64,000 bases of DNA. Origin: Alkalibacterium olivapovliticus. GTDB lineage: Bacteria; Bacillota; Bacilli; Lactobacillales; Carnobacteriaceae_A. Both the position numbers and the translations under genes were made by a program. Below are positions 7,812-16,902 of this stretch, in pieces. The notes beneath the pieces were generated by a model, which worked only from the letters and a program-made list of their open reading frames with translations, was not told the DNA's origin and ran no database searches. The stretch spans positions 1 through 64,000 of the forward strand of contig NZ_PVTO01000002.1 in assembly GCF_003003275.1 (NCBI RefSeq), given 5' to 3'. Every line of letters begins with the position of its first letter. Position 1 is the first letter of the stretch.

Positions 7812-9854
7812 TTAATCTAATATAGGTTGCTGATTAATTATGATCCCAATTTCTTCTCTTAGCTTAAGATACTGATCCTCCTGATAAAACGAGTCACTGT
7901 TAAGCAAAAGGATAGCCTGTGCCCTGGCCTCTTCCAGTATAGGAGCATCTTCAACTAAATCTGCCACTTTAAATTCAGGGATACCGGACTGTTTAAACCC
8001 AAACATATCTCCAGCACCTCTCATCTCCAGATCTTTCTCACTTAAGACAAATCCATCAGTCGTTTCAGTCACGATTTTCATTCGTTCCGCCCCTTTTTCG
8101 CCTTTGGGATTAGCGATAAGGATACAATAGGATTCCTGAGAGCCTCTCCCTACTCTGCCTCTCAATTGATGCAGTTGAGCCAGACCAAACCTGTCGGCAT
8201 CATGAATAACCATCAAGGTCGCATTAGGAACGTTAACGCCAACTTCTATAACTGTAGTAGAGACCAGAACATTCAACTTGTTCTCCTGAAAGTCAGCCAT
8301 TACTGCTTCTTTTTCTGAAGAAGGCATCTTTCCGTGCAGCAGCCCTACCTTAACATGAGGCCCCAGAGCCTTCTGATAAGTCGCATGTAATTCTGTTACA
8401 TTTTCCAGATCCATCATTTCGGATTCTTCTATCAAGGGACTGATGACATAAATCTGGTGTCGTTTGTCCAGTTCTTTCTTGACAAAGGTCAGCAACCGCT
8501 CAAAATGCTTGGGTCTGATCCAGTATGTCGAGATAGCTTTACGCCCTTTTGGCATTTCGTCAATCACTGAAACGTCCATTTCACCAAATGCAGTAATGGA
8601 GAGTGTTCGAGGAATTGGTGTAGCTGTCATGAATAATACATCTGGGTGCATCCCTTTTTCTCTCAATGCTTTGCGCTGATTAACACCGAACCGGTGCTGT
8701 TCATCTGTGATAACTAAGGACAATGAGTGATAATTCACTCCTTCCTGAATCAGAGCATGGGTCCCGACAATACAGTCAAGCGTTCCTTCTCCTAGTTCTT
8801 CCAGAATACGGTCTCTTTCCTTTTTCTTAGTGGACCCGGTCAGCAACGCAACCTTTATGTTTATATATTTAAACATGTCCTCCAGTGATTCTTTATGCTG
8901 CGTAGCCAGTATCTCAGTTGGCGCCATGAAGGCGGTTTGTTTTCCATCTGTTTTGGCAGCCAGTATAGCAGCCGCTGCAACAACTGTTTTTCCGCTTCCC
9001 ACATCGCCCTGAATCAGCCGGAACATTTGCCTAGGCGATTTTAGGTCTTTACACACTTCATTGACGACTCTCTTTTGAGCATCTGTCAGTTCATAGGGCA
9101 ACGTACTAAAAAATTCTTTTAACGCCTCCACATTATAGTTCAGGCTTTTACCTAACTGAGCATTTTTCAGTTGTTTTTTGCGCCAGCCCAGCTTAAGCTG
9201 ATAATAGAAGAATTCTCTAAATATAACAGAATAACGTGCCTTTTCCATGAATACATCCGTCTCCGGGAAATGCATGTGATAAATGGTGTCTGCCATACTC
9301 AACAAATCAAATTCTTTTAGCAGCAGATCTGGTAGAGTATCGTCAATTACTGAATGATAGCCATCCCATGCCTGCCTGATAAGCTTTAATAATGTCGACT
9401 GTCTGATTTTCTTGGTCGTATGATAGATAGCTTCTGAATTCTGATTGTCACCACTGACAGCTAATAATTTCATTCCATTGAGCTGTTTCCTATTGACATC
9501 CCATTTTCCAAAGATTTTCAGTTCTTTTCCGGCTTGTATCTGTTTTTGAAGGAAAGGCTGGTTAAAAAATGTGACGGTTACAATAACATGGTCGCAGTTG
9601 ATTCGAAATGTCAGCCTGTTTTTCTTTCGTCCAAAATGAGACACAACACCGTCAGAAATAGCAACACCTTCCAAAACAACTTTTTCGTTGTCCTCAATTT
9701 CATCTATGGCTTTGACCGTCAGATCCTCATATCTGAAAGGATAGTGGGTCAGCAGGTTTTCTACTGTGAAAATACCTAATTCATTAAGGGCTTCTACTCT
9801 TTTTTCTCCTACACCTGACAGGACGGAGACAGGGTCTTGAATAGTTTTATTCAA
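7812..9854 (-). CDS. recG: ATP-dependent DNA helicase RecG
   Basis: RecG remodels stalled replication forks and Holliday junctions (680 aa, normal length). The N-terminal wedge/OB domain spans about residues 1-230. The SF2 helicase motifs are clear: Walker A GDVGSGKTVV, DEQH in motif II, MTATPIPRT, and the C-terminal QLRGRVGRG. The likely start is TTG, with GAAAGGAGAG just upstream. A terminator between fakA and recG leaves only about 15 bp for a separate promoter, so expression probably depends on read-through. Confidence 0.95.
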   Translation of the reverse strand: MNKTIQDPVSVLSGVGEKRVEALNELGIFTVENLLTHYPFRYEDLTVKAIDEIEDNEKVVLEGVAISDGVVSHFGRKKNRLTFRINCDHVIVTVTFFNQPFLQKQIQAGKELKIFGKWDVNRKQLNGMKLLAVSGDNQNSEAIYHTTKKIRQSTLLKLIRQAWDGYHSVIDDTLPDLLLKEFDLLSMADTIYHMHFPETDVFMEKARYSVIFREFFYYQLKLGWRKKQLKNAQLGKSLNYNVEALKEFFSTLPYELTDAQKRVVNEVCKDLKSPRQMFRLIQGDVGSGKTVVAAAAILAAKTDGKQTAFMAPTEILATQHKESLEDMFKYINIKVALLTGSTKKKERDRILEELGEGTLDCIVGTHALIQEGVNYHSLSLVITDEQHRFGVNQRKALREKGMHPDVLFMTATPIPRTLSITAFGEMDVSVIDEMPKGRKAISTYWIRPKHFERLLTFVKKELDKRHQIYVISPLIEESEMMDLENVTELHATYQKALGPHVKVGLLHGKMPSSEKEAVMADFQENKLNVLVSTTVIEVGVNVPNATLMVIHDADRFGLAQLHQLRGRVGRGSQESYCILIANPKGEKGAERMKIVTETTDGFVLSEKDLEMRGAGDMFGFKQSGIPEFKVADLVEDAPILEEARAQAILLLNSDSFYQEDQYLKLREEIGIIINQQPILD

Positions 9855-9869
9855 TTGCTCTCTCCTTTC

Positions 9870-9922
9870 TATAAAAATAGGAATAGAGGAAACAACAGAA
9901 TAACAAGTCGTTTCTTCTATTC
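9870..9922 (-). terminator. Intergenic terminator between fakA and recG
   Basis: A 15-bp stem with one mismatch (9877-9891 with 9908-9922) is followed on the minus strand by ATTTTTA. It lies 14 nt past the fakA stop and before recG, so it probably reduces transcription into recG-plsX-acpP. Confidence 0.8.
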
Positions 9923-9935
9923 CTCTAGTTAATCC

Positions 9936-11585
9936 TTATTCCACAGAAATCAGATAAGGGTATACCGGCTGATCGCCAGCGTGAATTTCTACTTCTATTT
10001 CAGAATACGCTTCTTCAATAAAAGCCCCGATTTTTTCTGTTTCTTCCATCGTTCCTTCTTCACCAACCAGCAGTGTGACGATTTCACTTTCATCATCGAT
10101 CATTTGTCTGATTGTTTCGACCGTTACATTATACATGTCTGACTCGGTTACTTTTATTTCACCGTCGATCAAGCCCATGTAATCATCTTTACGAATAGTC
10201 AAGCCGTTAATCTCTGTGTCTCTAACTGCAAAGGTCACTTGACCTGATTTTACGAGACCGAGTTCATCTGTCATGCTAGATTTATTGGTGTCCAGATCCT
10301 GTGCAGGATTGTATCCAAGCATTGCTGTTAATCCCTGTTGAATCGTTTTAGTTTCAACTACTGTTGCATTTGCCTCAATAACTTGAGCCGCCTGCTCTGC
10401 AGCCATGAATATATTTTTATTGTTGGGTAAAATGATATAGTTGTCAGCCGGAACACTTTCCATTGCTTTCACGATATCTTCCGTACTCGGATTCATTGTT
10501 TGTCCACCCTGCAGGACACAGTCAACGCCTAAACTTTCAAATAACACTTTCAGGCCTTCACCTGGTGCAATAGCCACTACTGCAAAATCTTTTTTAGCTG
10601 CTGCTTTAGTGGAATTGTCAGATAGTTCTGAATGCTGTTCTCTCATGTTATCTACTTTGATTTTCATAAGCGATCCGAATTTCTGCCCATAGTTCATGAC
10701 ATCTCCAGGTTTTTCGGTGTGCACATGCACTTTAATGATTTCATCATCCGCTACAACTAGAAGGGAGTCGCCCACTTTATCTAAGTAATTACGAAACTCG
10801 TCATAATCGAACTCTTTTTCAACTGTTTCGCCTTCTCCGATGTGTACCATGATTTCAGTACAATAGCCAAACTGAATATCTTCACTAGAAACATGCTCAT
10901 GTACTCCGCTGCGGTGGTGCTCAGCGCGGACCAGTTCAGCCAGTTCATGTTCTTCTTCGACAGGTTCTTCTCCAGTCAAGGAAGAAAGGAATCCTTCATA
11001 TATATACACTAATCCTTGACCTCCACTGTCGACTACGCCCACTTCTTTTAAGATAGGCAGAAGATCAGGTGTCTTTTTAAGAGATTTTTTAGCAGCACTT
11101 AATACAGTCTCCATGACTTCGATGACATTATCCGTGCTTTCTGCTTTCTTCATCCCTGCTTTCGCAGATTGTCTTGCCACTGTCAGAATCGTTCCTTCGA
11201 CAGGTTTCATAACTGCATTATATGCAGAATCAACTCCGCCCTGGAAAGCTTCCGCAAGGTCCTGAGCATTTATTTCATCTTTTCCTTCTATTGCTTTTGA
11301 GAATCCTCTGAAAAGCTGAGATAAAATCACTCCTGAGTTTCCTCGAGCACCCATAAGCAGTCCTTTAGCGAGTGCCTGAGCTGTTTCTCCCATTTTTTCG
11401 CTTGTTGATTCTTTAACTGAATTGACTCCACTTGTAAATGAAAGATTCATGTTAGTACCTGTATCTCCATCCGGCACTGGGAATACATTCAGAGAGTTGA
11501 CATATTCAGTTTGTTCATCCAGACGTTTTCTACCCAAAATCACCATATCTTTAAACTTTTTTGTTTTTAAACTCTTAACATCCAC
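9936..11585 (-). CDS. fakA: Fatty acid kinase catalytic subunit FakA (YloV, DAK/DegV-associated)
   Basis: FakA phosphorylates fatty acids bound to a FakB (DegV-family) protein, giving acyl-phosphate for PlsX/PlsY. The N-terminal DhaL-like kinase domain carries the nucleotide/Mg motif PVPDGDTGTNM at about residues 38-48, followed by GARGNSGVI. A central and a C-terminal domain complete the 549 aa. I favour the GTG at 11585: AAAGGAGG lies 11 nt upstream and the product then aligns with the usual family N-terminus. An in-frame GTG at 11609 would add 8 residues but has no Shine-Dalgarno. It follows yloU, as in Bacillus. A DegV protein that could act as FakB is encoded at 35065. Confidence 0.92.
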   Translation of the reverse strand: MDVKSLKTKKFKDMVILGRKRLDEQTEYVNSLNVFPVPDGDTGTNMNLSFTSGVNSVKESTSEKMGETAQALAKGLLMGARGNSGVILSQLFRGFSKAIEGKDEINAQDLAEAFQGGVDSAYNAVMKPVEGTILTVARQSAKAGMKKAESTDNVIEVMETVLSAAKKSLKKTPDLLPILKEVGVVDSGGQGLVYIYEGFLSSLTGEEPVEEEHELAELVRAEHHRSGVHEHVSSEDIQFGYCTEIMVHIGEGETVEKEFDYDEFRNYLDKVGDSLLVVADDEIIKVHVHTEKPGDVMNYGQKFGSLMKIKVDNMREQHSELSDNSTKAAAKKDFAVVAIAPGEGLKVLFESLGVDCVLQGGQTMNPSTEDIVKAMESVPADNYIILPNNKNIFMAAEQAAQVIEANATVVETKTIQQGLTAMLGYNPAQDLDTNKSSMTDELGLVKSGQVTFAVRDTEINGLTIRKDDYMGLIDGEIKVTESDMYNVTVETIRQMIDDESEIVTLLVGEEGTMEETEKIGAFIEEAYSEIEVEIHAGDQPVYPYLISVE

Positions 11586-11630
11586 TTTTTCAAATTCCTC
11601 CTTTGCCACAAAGACTACTGTGACGTTGGC

Positions 11631-11996
11631 TTAAATATCATTTTGAACTCTTACGCCTTGAACAAATACATTGACCGATGCAGCTACAATACCCAAATCA
11701 TGTTCCAGCTGGTATCTGACACGTTCCTGAACATTTTTGGATACTTCTGTTATTTTTGTTCCATAACTGACTACGATATAAACATCCACTGCAATTCCAT
11801 CGTCTTCTTGACGAACCACTACGCCTCTGGAATAATTATCTCTATTTAATATTTCATTAATACCATCTCTCACATGTTTCCGGCTGGCCATTCCCACTAT
11901 GCCGAAAATTTCTGTAGTTGCTCCACCCACTACAGTTGAAATCACATCACTAGACATTTCTATCGTTCCAAATTCGTTATTCATTTGTACACTCAT
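11631..11996 (-). CDS. Asp23/YloU family protein
   Basis: This is an Asp23/Gls24-family protein of 121 aa. The family is associated with cell-envelope and alkaline stress in Firmicutes, and the gene is almost always the neighbour of yloV/fakA, as here. The body shows the typical pattern of an N-terminal GTIEMS strand, IVGMASRK and a C-terminal VNVFVQGVRV. There is no signal peptide or membrane helix. The ATG has AAAGGGG about 8 nt upstream. The molecular function is not established; a link to envelope or lipid homeostasis is inferred from context. Confidence 0.92.
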   Translation of the reverse strand: MSVQMNNEFGTIEMSSDVISTVVGGATTEIFGIVGMASRKHVRDGINEILNRDNYSRGVVVRQEDDGIAVDVYIVVSYGTKITEVSKNVQERVRYQLEHDLGIVAASVNVFVQGVRVQNDI

Positions 11997-12086
11997 CCTT
12001 TTTCCCCTTTCTTATACCATATATATTCAGAGTTTTTAAAAGGTATTCTTTGATAGTCAAACATATTTTAGCATATCGACGCGCAT

Positions 12087-12117
12087 AAAAAAAGACAAGT
12101 TGCTACAGAGCTTGCCT
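12087..12117 (-). terminator. Terminator-like hairpin in the yloU upstream region
   Basis: On the minus strand AGGCAAG pairs with CTTGTCT (7 bp, one G-U, 11-nt loop), and seven T residues follow. It lies upstream of yloU, so it would end an upstream small transcript or attenuate the yloU-fakA operon. Confidence 0.6.
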
Positions 12118-12298
12118 CTTGAAGATATCGATACGATTTATATACATACTACACTCTAGTATACACTGTTCTGACTTACTTTTGTAGATTTTTTCTGTCT
12201 TAAAGGTCTAATCCTTCTTTTATTTCTTAATTTCCGATTCAGATTCCCGTACCTGATGCCTCTGTAAAGTAAAACTCCTTGAAACTATCAAAAAACAC

Positions 12299-12327
12299 TT
12301 GCTTCATGACCTCAAATATGATACTTT
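12299..12327 (+). promoter_or_regulatory. Promoter of rpmB
   Basis: TTGCTT (12299-12304), a 17-nt spacer and TACTTT (12322-12327) lie about 56 nt upstream of the rpmB start. The match is moderate. Confidence 0.55.
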
Positions 12328-12382
12328 ATATAAGTATGAGTTAGCTTTGAACGATAGAGCTAAGCACGAAGGAGGAGAAAAA

Positions 12383-12571
12383 ATGGCTAAAGAATGTTTT
12401 GTAACTGGACGTAAAGCTAGAAGCGGAAATAATCGCTCTCACGCTAATAACAAATCTAAACGTACCTTCAGTGCGAATTTACAAAAAGTTCGTATTATGG
12501 TTGATGGTAAACCTAAAAAAGTCTGGGTTTCAGCCCGCGCTTTGAAATCAGGTAAAGTTGAACGCGTTTAA
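12383..12571 (+). CDS. rpmB: 50S ribosomal protein L28
   Basis: This is large-subunit protein L28 (62 aa, standard length). It begins [12 protein letters not shown] and is rich in Lys and Arg. The start at 12383 is fixed by an AGGAGG about 7 nt upstream; a longer reading frame from 12299 is not needed. As in Bacillus, it is transcribed opposite to the flanking yloU and thiN genes, and it is followed by a strong hairpin terminator. Confidence 0.97.
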   Translation: MAKECFVTGRKARSGNNRSHANNKSKRTFSANLQKVRIMVDGKPKKVWVSARALKSGKVERV

Positions 12572-12583
12572 AACGAAAACGAT

Positions 12584-12632
12584 AAAAGAACGGTAAGGTC
12601 TGATTTTTTAAATCTGACCCCCGTTCTTTTTT
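12584..12632 (+). terminator. Terminator after rpmB (possibly bidirectional with thiN)
   Basis: AAAAGAACGG (12584-12593) pairs with CCGTTCTTTT (12621-12630), and an inner stem of about 10 bp has one mismatch. T residues follow on plus. The reverse reading also ends in a TTTT run, so it may serve thiN as well. Confidence 0.88.
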
Positions 12633-12635
12633 AGT

Positions 12636-13280
12636 TTATTTTTCACTTTGTATGACTGCTAACAGTCCCTCATCCAGTGATACTCGACAGGTATCTCCTA
12701 TTATTTCATTACTCACCAGGGTGACGGGATAATCTGTATCCAGCTTGTCAACCGGATACTTCACATCTTCAATCGTCAGACCCTTCAAAGCTGTCATCCC
12801 AATAATTGCCAGGTAATACTTTCCTTCTTCCTTCTCCAGTACATAATGTCCCTCTTTATAAAAACGAATCGTATTGATGCTATTTTTAAACACGACTTTT
12901 TCAATTAGCTTCTCAAACCTGGGCTGATACACAAAAAACAGAAGATTCAGCAAATGGTCCATCCGTCCACCAGTCCAGTTATGTATGACGATTGTTTCAG
13001 GGTCATACAGGTCTTCTGCCCATTTTAAAGCAATTTCTGCATCTGTATCATCTTTTTCAGGTTGAAACTGCCTGAAGTCCTTTGCTCTTGCCTTTATATC
13101 TTGTAATTCAGCAGAAGTAACGGAATCAAAATCGCCTATTGCCAGATCCAGCCGACTGTTCTTGTTCAAAACGAGTACTGCTCCGCGGTCCACCCCGATG
13201 ACTCTATCATTATCCATTAGATTGAATTTCAGTTCATCGTTTTCGGGTGATCCCAGTATGATGTGAACTGTATTGATCAC
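12636..13280 (-). CDS. thiN: Thiamine pyrophosphokinase
   Basis: ThiN transfers pyrophosphate from ATP to thiamine to give thiamine pyrophosphate (214 aa). Diagnostic motifs are GDFDS (about residues 49-53), KDDTDAE and GGRMDH. The start is GTG, 2 nt after the rpe stop, so it is the coupled last gene of the gmk-thiN block. It pairs functionally with the TPP-riboswitch-controlled thiamine importer ThiT at 42077. Confidence 0.95.
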   Translation of the reverse strand: MINTVHIILGSPENDELKFNLMDNDRVIGVDRGAVLVLNKNSRLDLAIGDFDSVTSAELQDIKARAKDFRQFQPEKDDTDAEIALKWAEDLYDPETIVIHNWTGGRMDHLLNLLFFVYQPRFEKLIEKVVFKNSINTIRFYKEGHYVLEKEEGKYYLAIIGMTALKGLTIEDVKYPVDKLDTDYPVTLVSNEIIGDTCRVSLDEGLLAVIQSEK

Positions 13281-13282
13281 TG

Positions 13283-13936
13283 TCAGTTCACCGCATCTTT
13301 TAAGCTCTGGATACGCTCTTTTGCATCTGGTGCATTATATACATATGATCCTGCCACTAAAACTGTTGCACCGGCGTCCGCACAGGCTTTGGCCGTTTCG
13401 GCGTTAATGCCTCCATCAACCTCTATCTCGAATGTCAGCTGCTGAGTCTTTTTCAGTGCATCAAGCTGTTCGATTTTTTTTAGCGTTTCCGGTATGAAGG
13501 TTTGTCCCCCGAATCCAGGATTGACAGTCATCACCAATACCATATCGACCATCGGCAAACTGTCTTCAATCATGGAGACCGGCGTCCCGGGGTTAATAAC
13601 GATTCCCGCTTTCACTCCGTTTGATTTGATCATCTGCAGTGCCCTATGGATATGCTTTGTACTTTCTACATGAACTGATATCACATCAGCTCCAGCTTTT
13701 GAAAATTCCTCAATATAGTGTTCAGGATTTTCGACCATCAAATGGCAATCTATCGGTAAAGTAGTGTGGGGTCTAATGGCGCTGACAATTTTAGAGCCAA
13801 AAGACAGGTTTGGAACAAAGTGACCATCCATTGTGTCGACATGGATCCAATCTGCTCCTCCTTCTTCCACTTTATGAATGTCGTTTTTCAATTCCGCAAA
13901 ATCAGCGCTTAATATTGAAGGTGCTATCTTCATCAT
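13283..13936 (-). CDS. rpe: Ribulose-phosphate 3-epimerase
   Basis: This is a pentose phosphate pathway TIM-barrel enzyme interconverting ribulose-5-P and xylulose-5-P (217 aa). It begins with the family signature IAPSILSADFA. HVDTMDGHFVPN, IDCHLMVENPE and MTVNPGFGGQ carry the metal and substrate residues. The start codon touches the rsgA stop, and AGAAAGGAAAG precedes it. It sits in the conserved rsgA-rpe-thiN order. Confidence 0.97.
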   Translation of the reverse strand: MMKIAPSILSADFAELKNDIHKVEEGGADWIHVDTMDGHFVPNLSFGSKIVSAIRPHTTLPIDCHLMVENPEHYIEEFSKAGADVISVHVESTKHIHRALQMIKSNGVKAGIVINPGTPVSMIEDSLPMVDMVLVMTVNPGFGGQTFIPETLKKIEQLDALKKTQQLTFEIEVDGGINAETAKACADAGATVLVAGSYVYNAPDAKERIQSLKDAVN

Positions 13937-14860
13937 TTACTTTCCTTTCTTCTTACCATATCTTGGTTTTCTGTTTTGTATTTCGTCCAGAAGAGATAAA
14001 TAGTTCGTATACCTGAATTTAGCGATCAGCTGGTTCTCCACAGCTTCTTTAACTGCACAATTCGGCTCATTCTGGTGAATACAGCCACTGAACCGGCACT
14101 GCTTCCCTGTTTCCCAAATCTCCGGGAAACACTCAGACAAGTCCTGTACGGCTAATTCATCGAACTGTATGGCACTAAAGCCTGGGGTATCTGCAATCAA
14201 GCCGCCTAAAAGCGGGACAAGTTCTACATGCCTTGTTGTATGACGCCCTCGACCTAAAGACTTTGAGGTTTCCCCAATTTTCAGATCCAGATTAGGATCC
14301 AGCTTGTTCAGCAAAGTCGACTTCCCTGCGCCTGACTGACCCATAAATACAGCCAGTTTTTCCTCGACCAGTTTTCCGAAAAGCAATTGTGTGTCCTCTC
14401 GTGACAACACTGTTTCCCGTTCAGGCATGATAACCTCATAGCCGATGGTCCTGTACTGATTAACTAATGCTGAAACGTTATTGTATTCTTCTTCATTAGC
14501 GATATCAGTTTTAGTAATGTAAATGATCGGACGGATATCGTACTGTTCTATGGATACCAGGTAACGGTCCAGTAACGATGTTGAAAAATCAGGATCTACT
14601 ATAGACATAATGACAAATCCGATGTCCACATTTGCTACAGTTGGCCGGGTCAGCTCATTTTTACGTGGACTTATTTCTTCTAGAGTGCCTTCTTTTACTG
14701 AATCAAAGGTAAATTTAACTTTGTCTCCTACTAGTGGCGTTTCATTCCGTTTTCTGAATATCCCACGCGGTCTTGTCTGGTACACTTGTTTTTCTTCAGT
14801 CTGGATATAGTAAAATCCACTAAGTGCTTTTATGATTCGTCCCTGTTTCACATATCCCAT
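13937..14860 (-). CDS. rsgA: Ribosome small-subunit-dependent GTPase RsgA
   Basis: RsgA is a late 30S assembly GTPase (307 aa). An N-terminal OB fold is followed by a circularly permuted GTPase domain, with G4 as TKTD, then G1 GQSGAGKST and G3 DTPG. A C-terminal zinc knuckle is CRFSGCIHQNEPNC. AGAGAGG directly touches the ATG at 14860, too close to work as its ribosome site. The in-frame GTG three codons later (14851) has correct spacing and gives the usual family N-terminus, so it may be the true start. Confidence 0.95.
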   Translation of the reverse strand: MGYVKQGRIIKALSGFYYIQTEEKQVYQTRPRGIFRKRNETPLVGDKVKFTFDSVKEGTLEEISPRKNELTRPTVANVDIGFVIMSIVDPDFSTSLLDRYLVSIEQYDIRPIIYITKTDIANEEEYNNVSALVNQYRTIGYEVIMPERETVLSREDTQLLFGKLVEEKLAVFMGQSGAGKSTLLNKLDPNLDLKIGETSKSLGRGRHTTRHVELVPLLGGLIADTPGFSAIQFDELAVQDLSECFPEIWETGKQCRFSGCIHQNEPNCAVKEAVENQLIAKFRYTNYLSLLDEIQNRKPRYGKKKGK

Positions 14861-14865
14861 CCTCT

Positions 14866-16902
14866 CTAGTCATTTGGTCCAATACCCGTTTCTTCAATAA
14901 TAGTCTCACCATTGCGGACTACTCTATAACTTGCCGTTTGACCTTCTTCCACAATAAATGTGATGATCTCAGGAGTATCTTCAAAAATATCGAACCTTCT
15001 GTAAACCTCATCGAATGTGTTTTCTGCATCTTCAACATAAATTTCAATTTCATTGGGTTCTGTATTATCTGGCGCACTTTCGTCTTCTTCATCTGTATCT
15101 GTTTCTTCATCAGCGTCACTTTCCGTATCCTCTTCATCAGTATCGGACTCATCCGGTTGCGATTCGACTGGCTCATACTCGATAATGATGCCTTTATCGA
15201 AGCTGATGAATTCCGGTTCTTCAGGGCCTGTTGAAAAGACAACTGAAATACGTGAGCCTGGATAAACGGTTGTACCCGGTTCAGGAGACTGGCTGGCCAC
15301 TTGACCTTCTGGAATACTGTCATGAGGCTCATTAGTGATCGTGACAGACAAATTCAGATCATTGGCATAATCGTCCACCCCAATTGAGGAATATCCAATC
15401 AGTCGTCTAAGTGCAAATCCTTCTGGTCCTCTACTTACTGTTAAAGTCACTGTTGTTTGACTAGGTACAATTTCTTCTCCAGCTTCAATAGTCTGGGACA
15501 TCACATTTCCTTCAGCAGTATCATCACTGAAGGCCTCATCTCTTTCGACTGTAAATCCTAATTCAGTCAGTTCAGCTCTAGCATCTTCATATGATTCATT
15601 TTCATAATCTTCCATCAAGACCAGTTCTTCTCCAAGACTAACGATCAGGTCAACTGCTGCATATTCCCGCAGGATTGCATCAGTGCTAGGGTTCGACTGG
15701 ATAATTAATCCGCTCTCGATTTCTTCATGGTGGCGTTCTTCGATATCACCGATCTGTAGATTTAATGCCCCAAGCTCGTCTTCCGCCTCTTCAATAGATA
15801 ATCCAGCTAGATCAGGTACCGAAACTTCTCGTGGTCTCGTCATACTGAAAACCAAAAGTGAGCTGATCAGAACCAGCAGCAGAATAATAACGAACAGTAA
15901 GCCTTTGCGTCTTCGTTTCCTTGACTGACCGTTTGTCTTATCCGTTTCCTTTTCAGCAGAATCTGTTTCACTTTCTTTTTGATACACTTTAGTATCAGTT
16001 TGTTTTACAGGTTTGATAGGCTCTAGCATACGCGTTGTGTCGTCTGTTTGTGGAACAGGTACAAATTTAGCTTCCTGGCTCCGTTCTTCAGAAAGGGATG
16101 TCATCAGATCCGTTTTCATCTCTGCGACTGACTGGTAACGCACTGATGATTCTTTTGCAGTCGCTTTTAACACAACGTTTTCAAGTGCCTGCGGTAAAGA
16201 GCTGTCCCTGTCTTTCAAAGAAGGCATATCATTTTGAAAGTGTTTCAGCGCAATAGAGACAGCCGATTCACCATCAAAAGGCACTTTACCGGACAATAAT
16301 TCAAACAGCAAAATACCTAGAGAATAAATATCAGACTGCTTCGTTGCCATGCTTCCTCTCGCCTGTTCCGGGGAAATATAATGAACAGATCCAAGTAATG
16401 AGTTTGTTTGAGTAATAGATGTTTCAGAAAGAGCGACCGCTATTCCAAAATCAGTTATTTTAACATTTTCATCATGATCGATCAGAATATTCTGCGGTTT
16501 TAAGTCTCTATGAATAATATTGTGATTGTGTGCATATTCTACTGCATCTAAAATTTGAGACATGATTTCAATCGATTTTTTGTAGGGGATCGGTTGATTC
16601 TGCTTAATAAACTCCTTCAGATCATAGCCGTCTACGAATTCCATAACGATATACGGTGTGTCGTCTTCTCCTACATCAACAACGTTGACGATATTCGGAT
16701 GTGTCAGTTCAGTTGTAGAGAGCGCTTCTCTTTTGAACCGTCTAATACTGGCCTCATCATTATGGAAATTATAAGCCATCAGCTTGACAGCAACATGTCG
16801 TTCCAGAATCAGATCTTCTGCAAGGTAGACATTAGCCATACCGCCGGACCCGATTTCTCTTATGATTTTATACCGGTTGCTTATTCTTTTTCCAGGAATC
16901 AA
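14866..16902 (-). CDS. prkC: Membrane Ser/Thr protein kinase with PASTA domains (PrkC/Stk)
   Basis: This kinase should sense cell-wall material and regulate growth and wall synthesis (678 aa). The cytoplasmic Hanks kinase domain spans residues 10-270: GSGGMANVY P-loop, Lys40, HRD at 131-133 and DFG at 151-153. A basic stretch precedes a transmembrane helix at 335-354. Three PASTA repeats follow (about 357-424, 425-492 and 493-560), then an exceptionally acidic Asp/Glu/Ser/Thr linker (580-617) and a C-terminal domain. The start is TTG, with GAAAGGAGGGGAG upstream. It is adjacent to its cognate phosphatase gene prpC. Confidence 0.95.
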   Translation of the reverse strand: MIPGKRISNRYKIIREIGSGGMANVYLAEDLILERHVAVKLMAYNFHNDEASIRRFKREALSTTELTHPNIVNVVDVGEDDTPYIVMEFVDGYDLKEFIKQNQPIPYKKSIEIMSQILDAVEYAHNHNIIHRDLKPQNILIDHDENVKITDFGIAVALSETSITQTNSLLGSVHYISPEQARGSMATKQSDIYSLGILLFELLSGKVPFDGESAVSIALKHFQNDMPSLKDRDSSLPQALENVVLKATAKESSVRYQSVAEMKTDLMTSLSEERSQEAKFVPVPQTDDTTRMLEPIKPVKQTDTKVYQKESETDSAEKETDKTNGQSRKRRRKGLLFVIILLLVLISSLLVFSMTRPREVSVPDLAGLSIEEAEDELGALNLQIGDIEERHHEEIESGLIIQSNPSTDAILREYAAVDLIVSLGEELVLMEDYENESYEDARAELTELGFTVERDEAFSDDTAEGNVMSQTIEAGEEIVPSQTTVTLTVSRGPEGFALRRLIGYSSIGVDDYANDLNLSVTITNEPHDSIPEGQVASQSPEPGTTVYPGSRISVVFSTGPEEPEFISFDKGIIIEYEPVESQPDESDTDEEDTESDADEETDTDEEDESAPDNTEPNEIEIYVEDAENTFDEVYRRFDIFEDTPEIITFIVEEGQTASYRVVRNGETIIEETGIGPND

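Larger units (their letters stand above)
11997..12382. other. 386-nt gap between yloU and rpmB (divergent genes)
   Basis: This gap holds the rpmB promoter (12299-12327), the rpmB ribosome site, a minus-strand terminator-like hairpin (12087-12117) about 90 nt upstream of yloU, and a possible minus-strand promoter (12291-12263). The remaining sequence is AT-rich. I see no ORF of note. Confidence 0.6.

Noticed and set aside
11586-11609. GTG at 11609 as the start of FakA
   Set aside because: No ribosome site precedes it. The internal AAAGGAGG serves the GTG at 11585, which matches the family N-terminus.
15053-15265. Serine-rich reading frames opposite prkC and similar shadows opposite oppA, carB, ntpB and uvrB
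   Set aside because: They are reverse-strand images of Asp/Glu-rich or conserved coding sequence and have no ribosome sites or family likeness.
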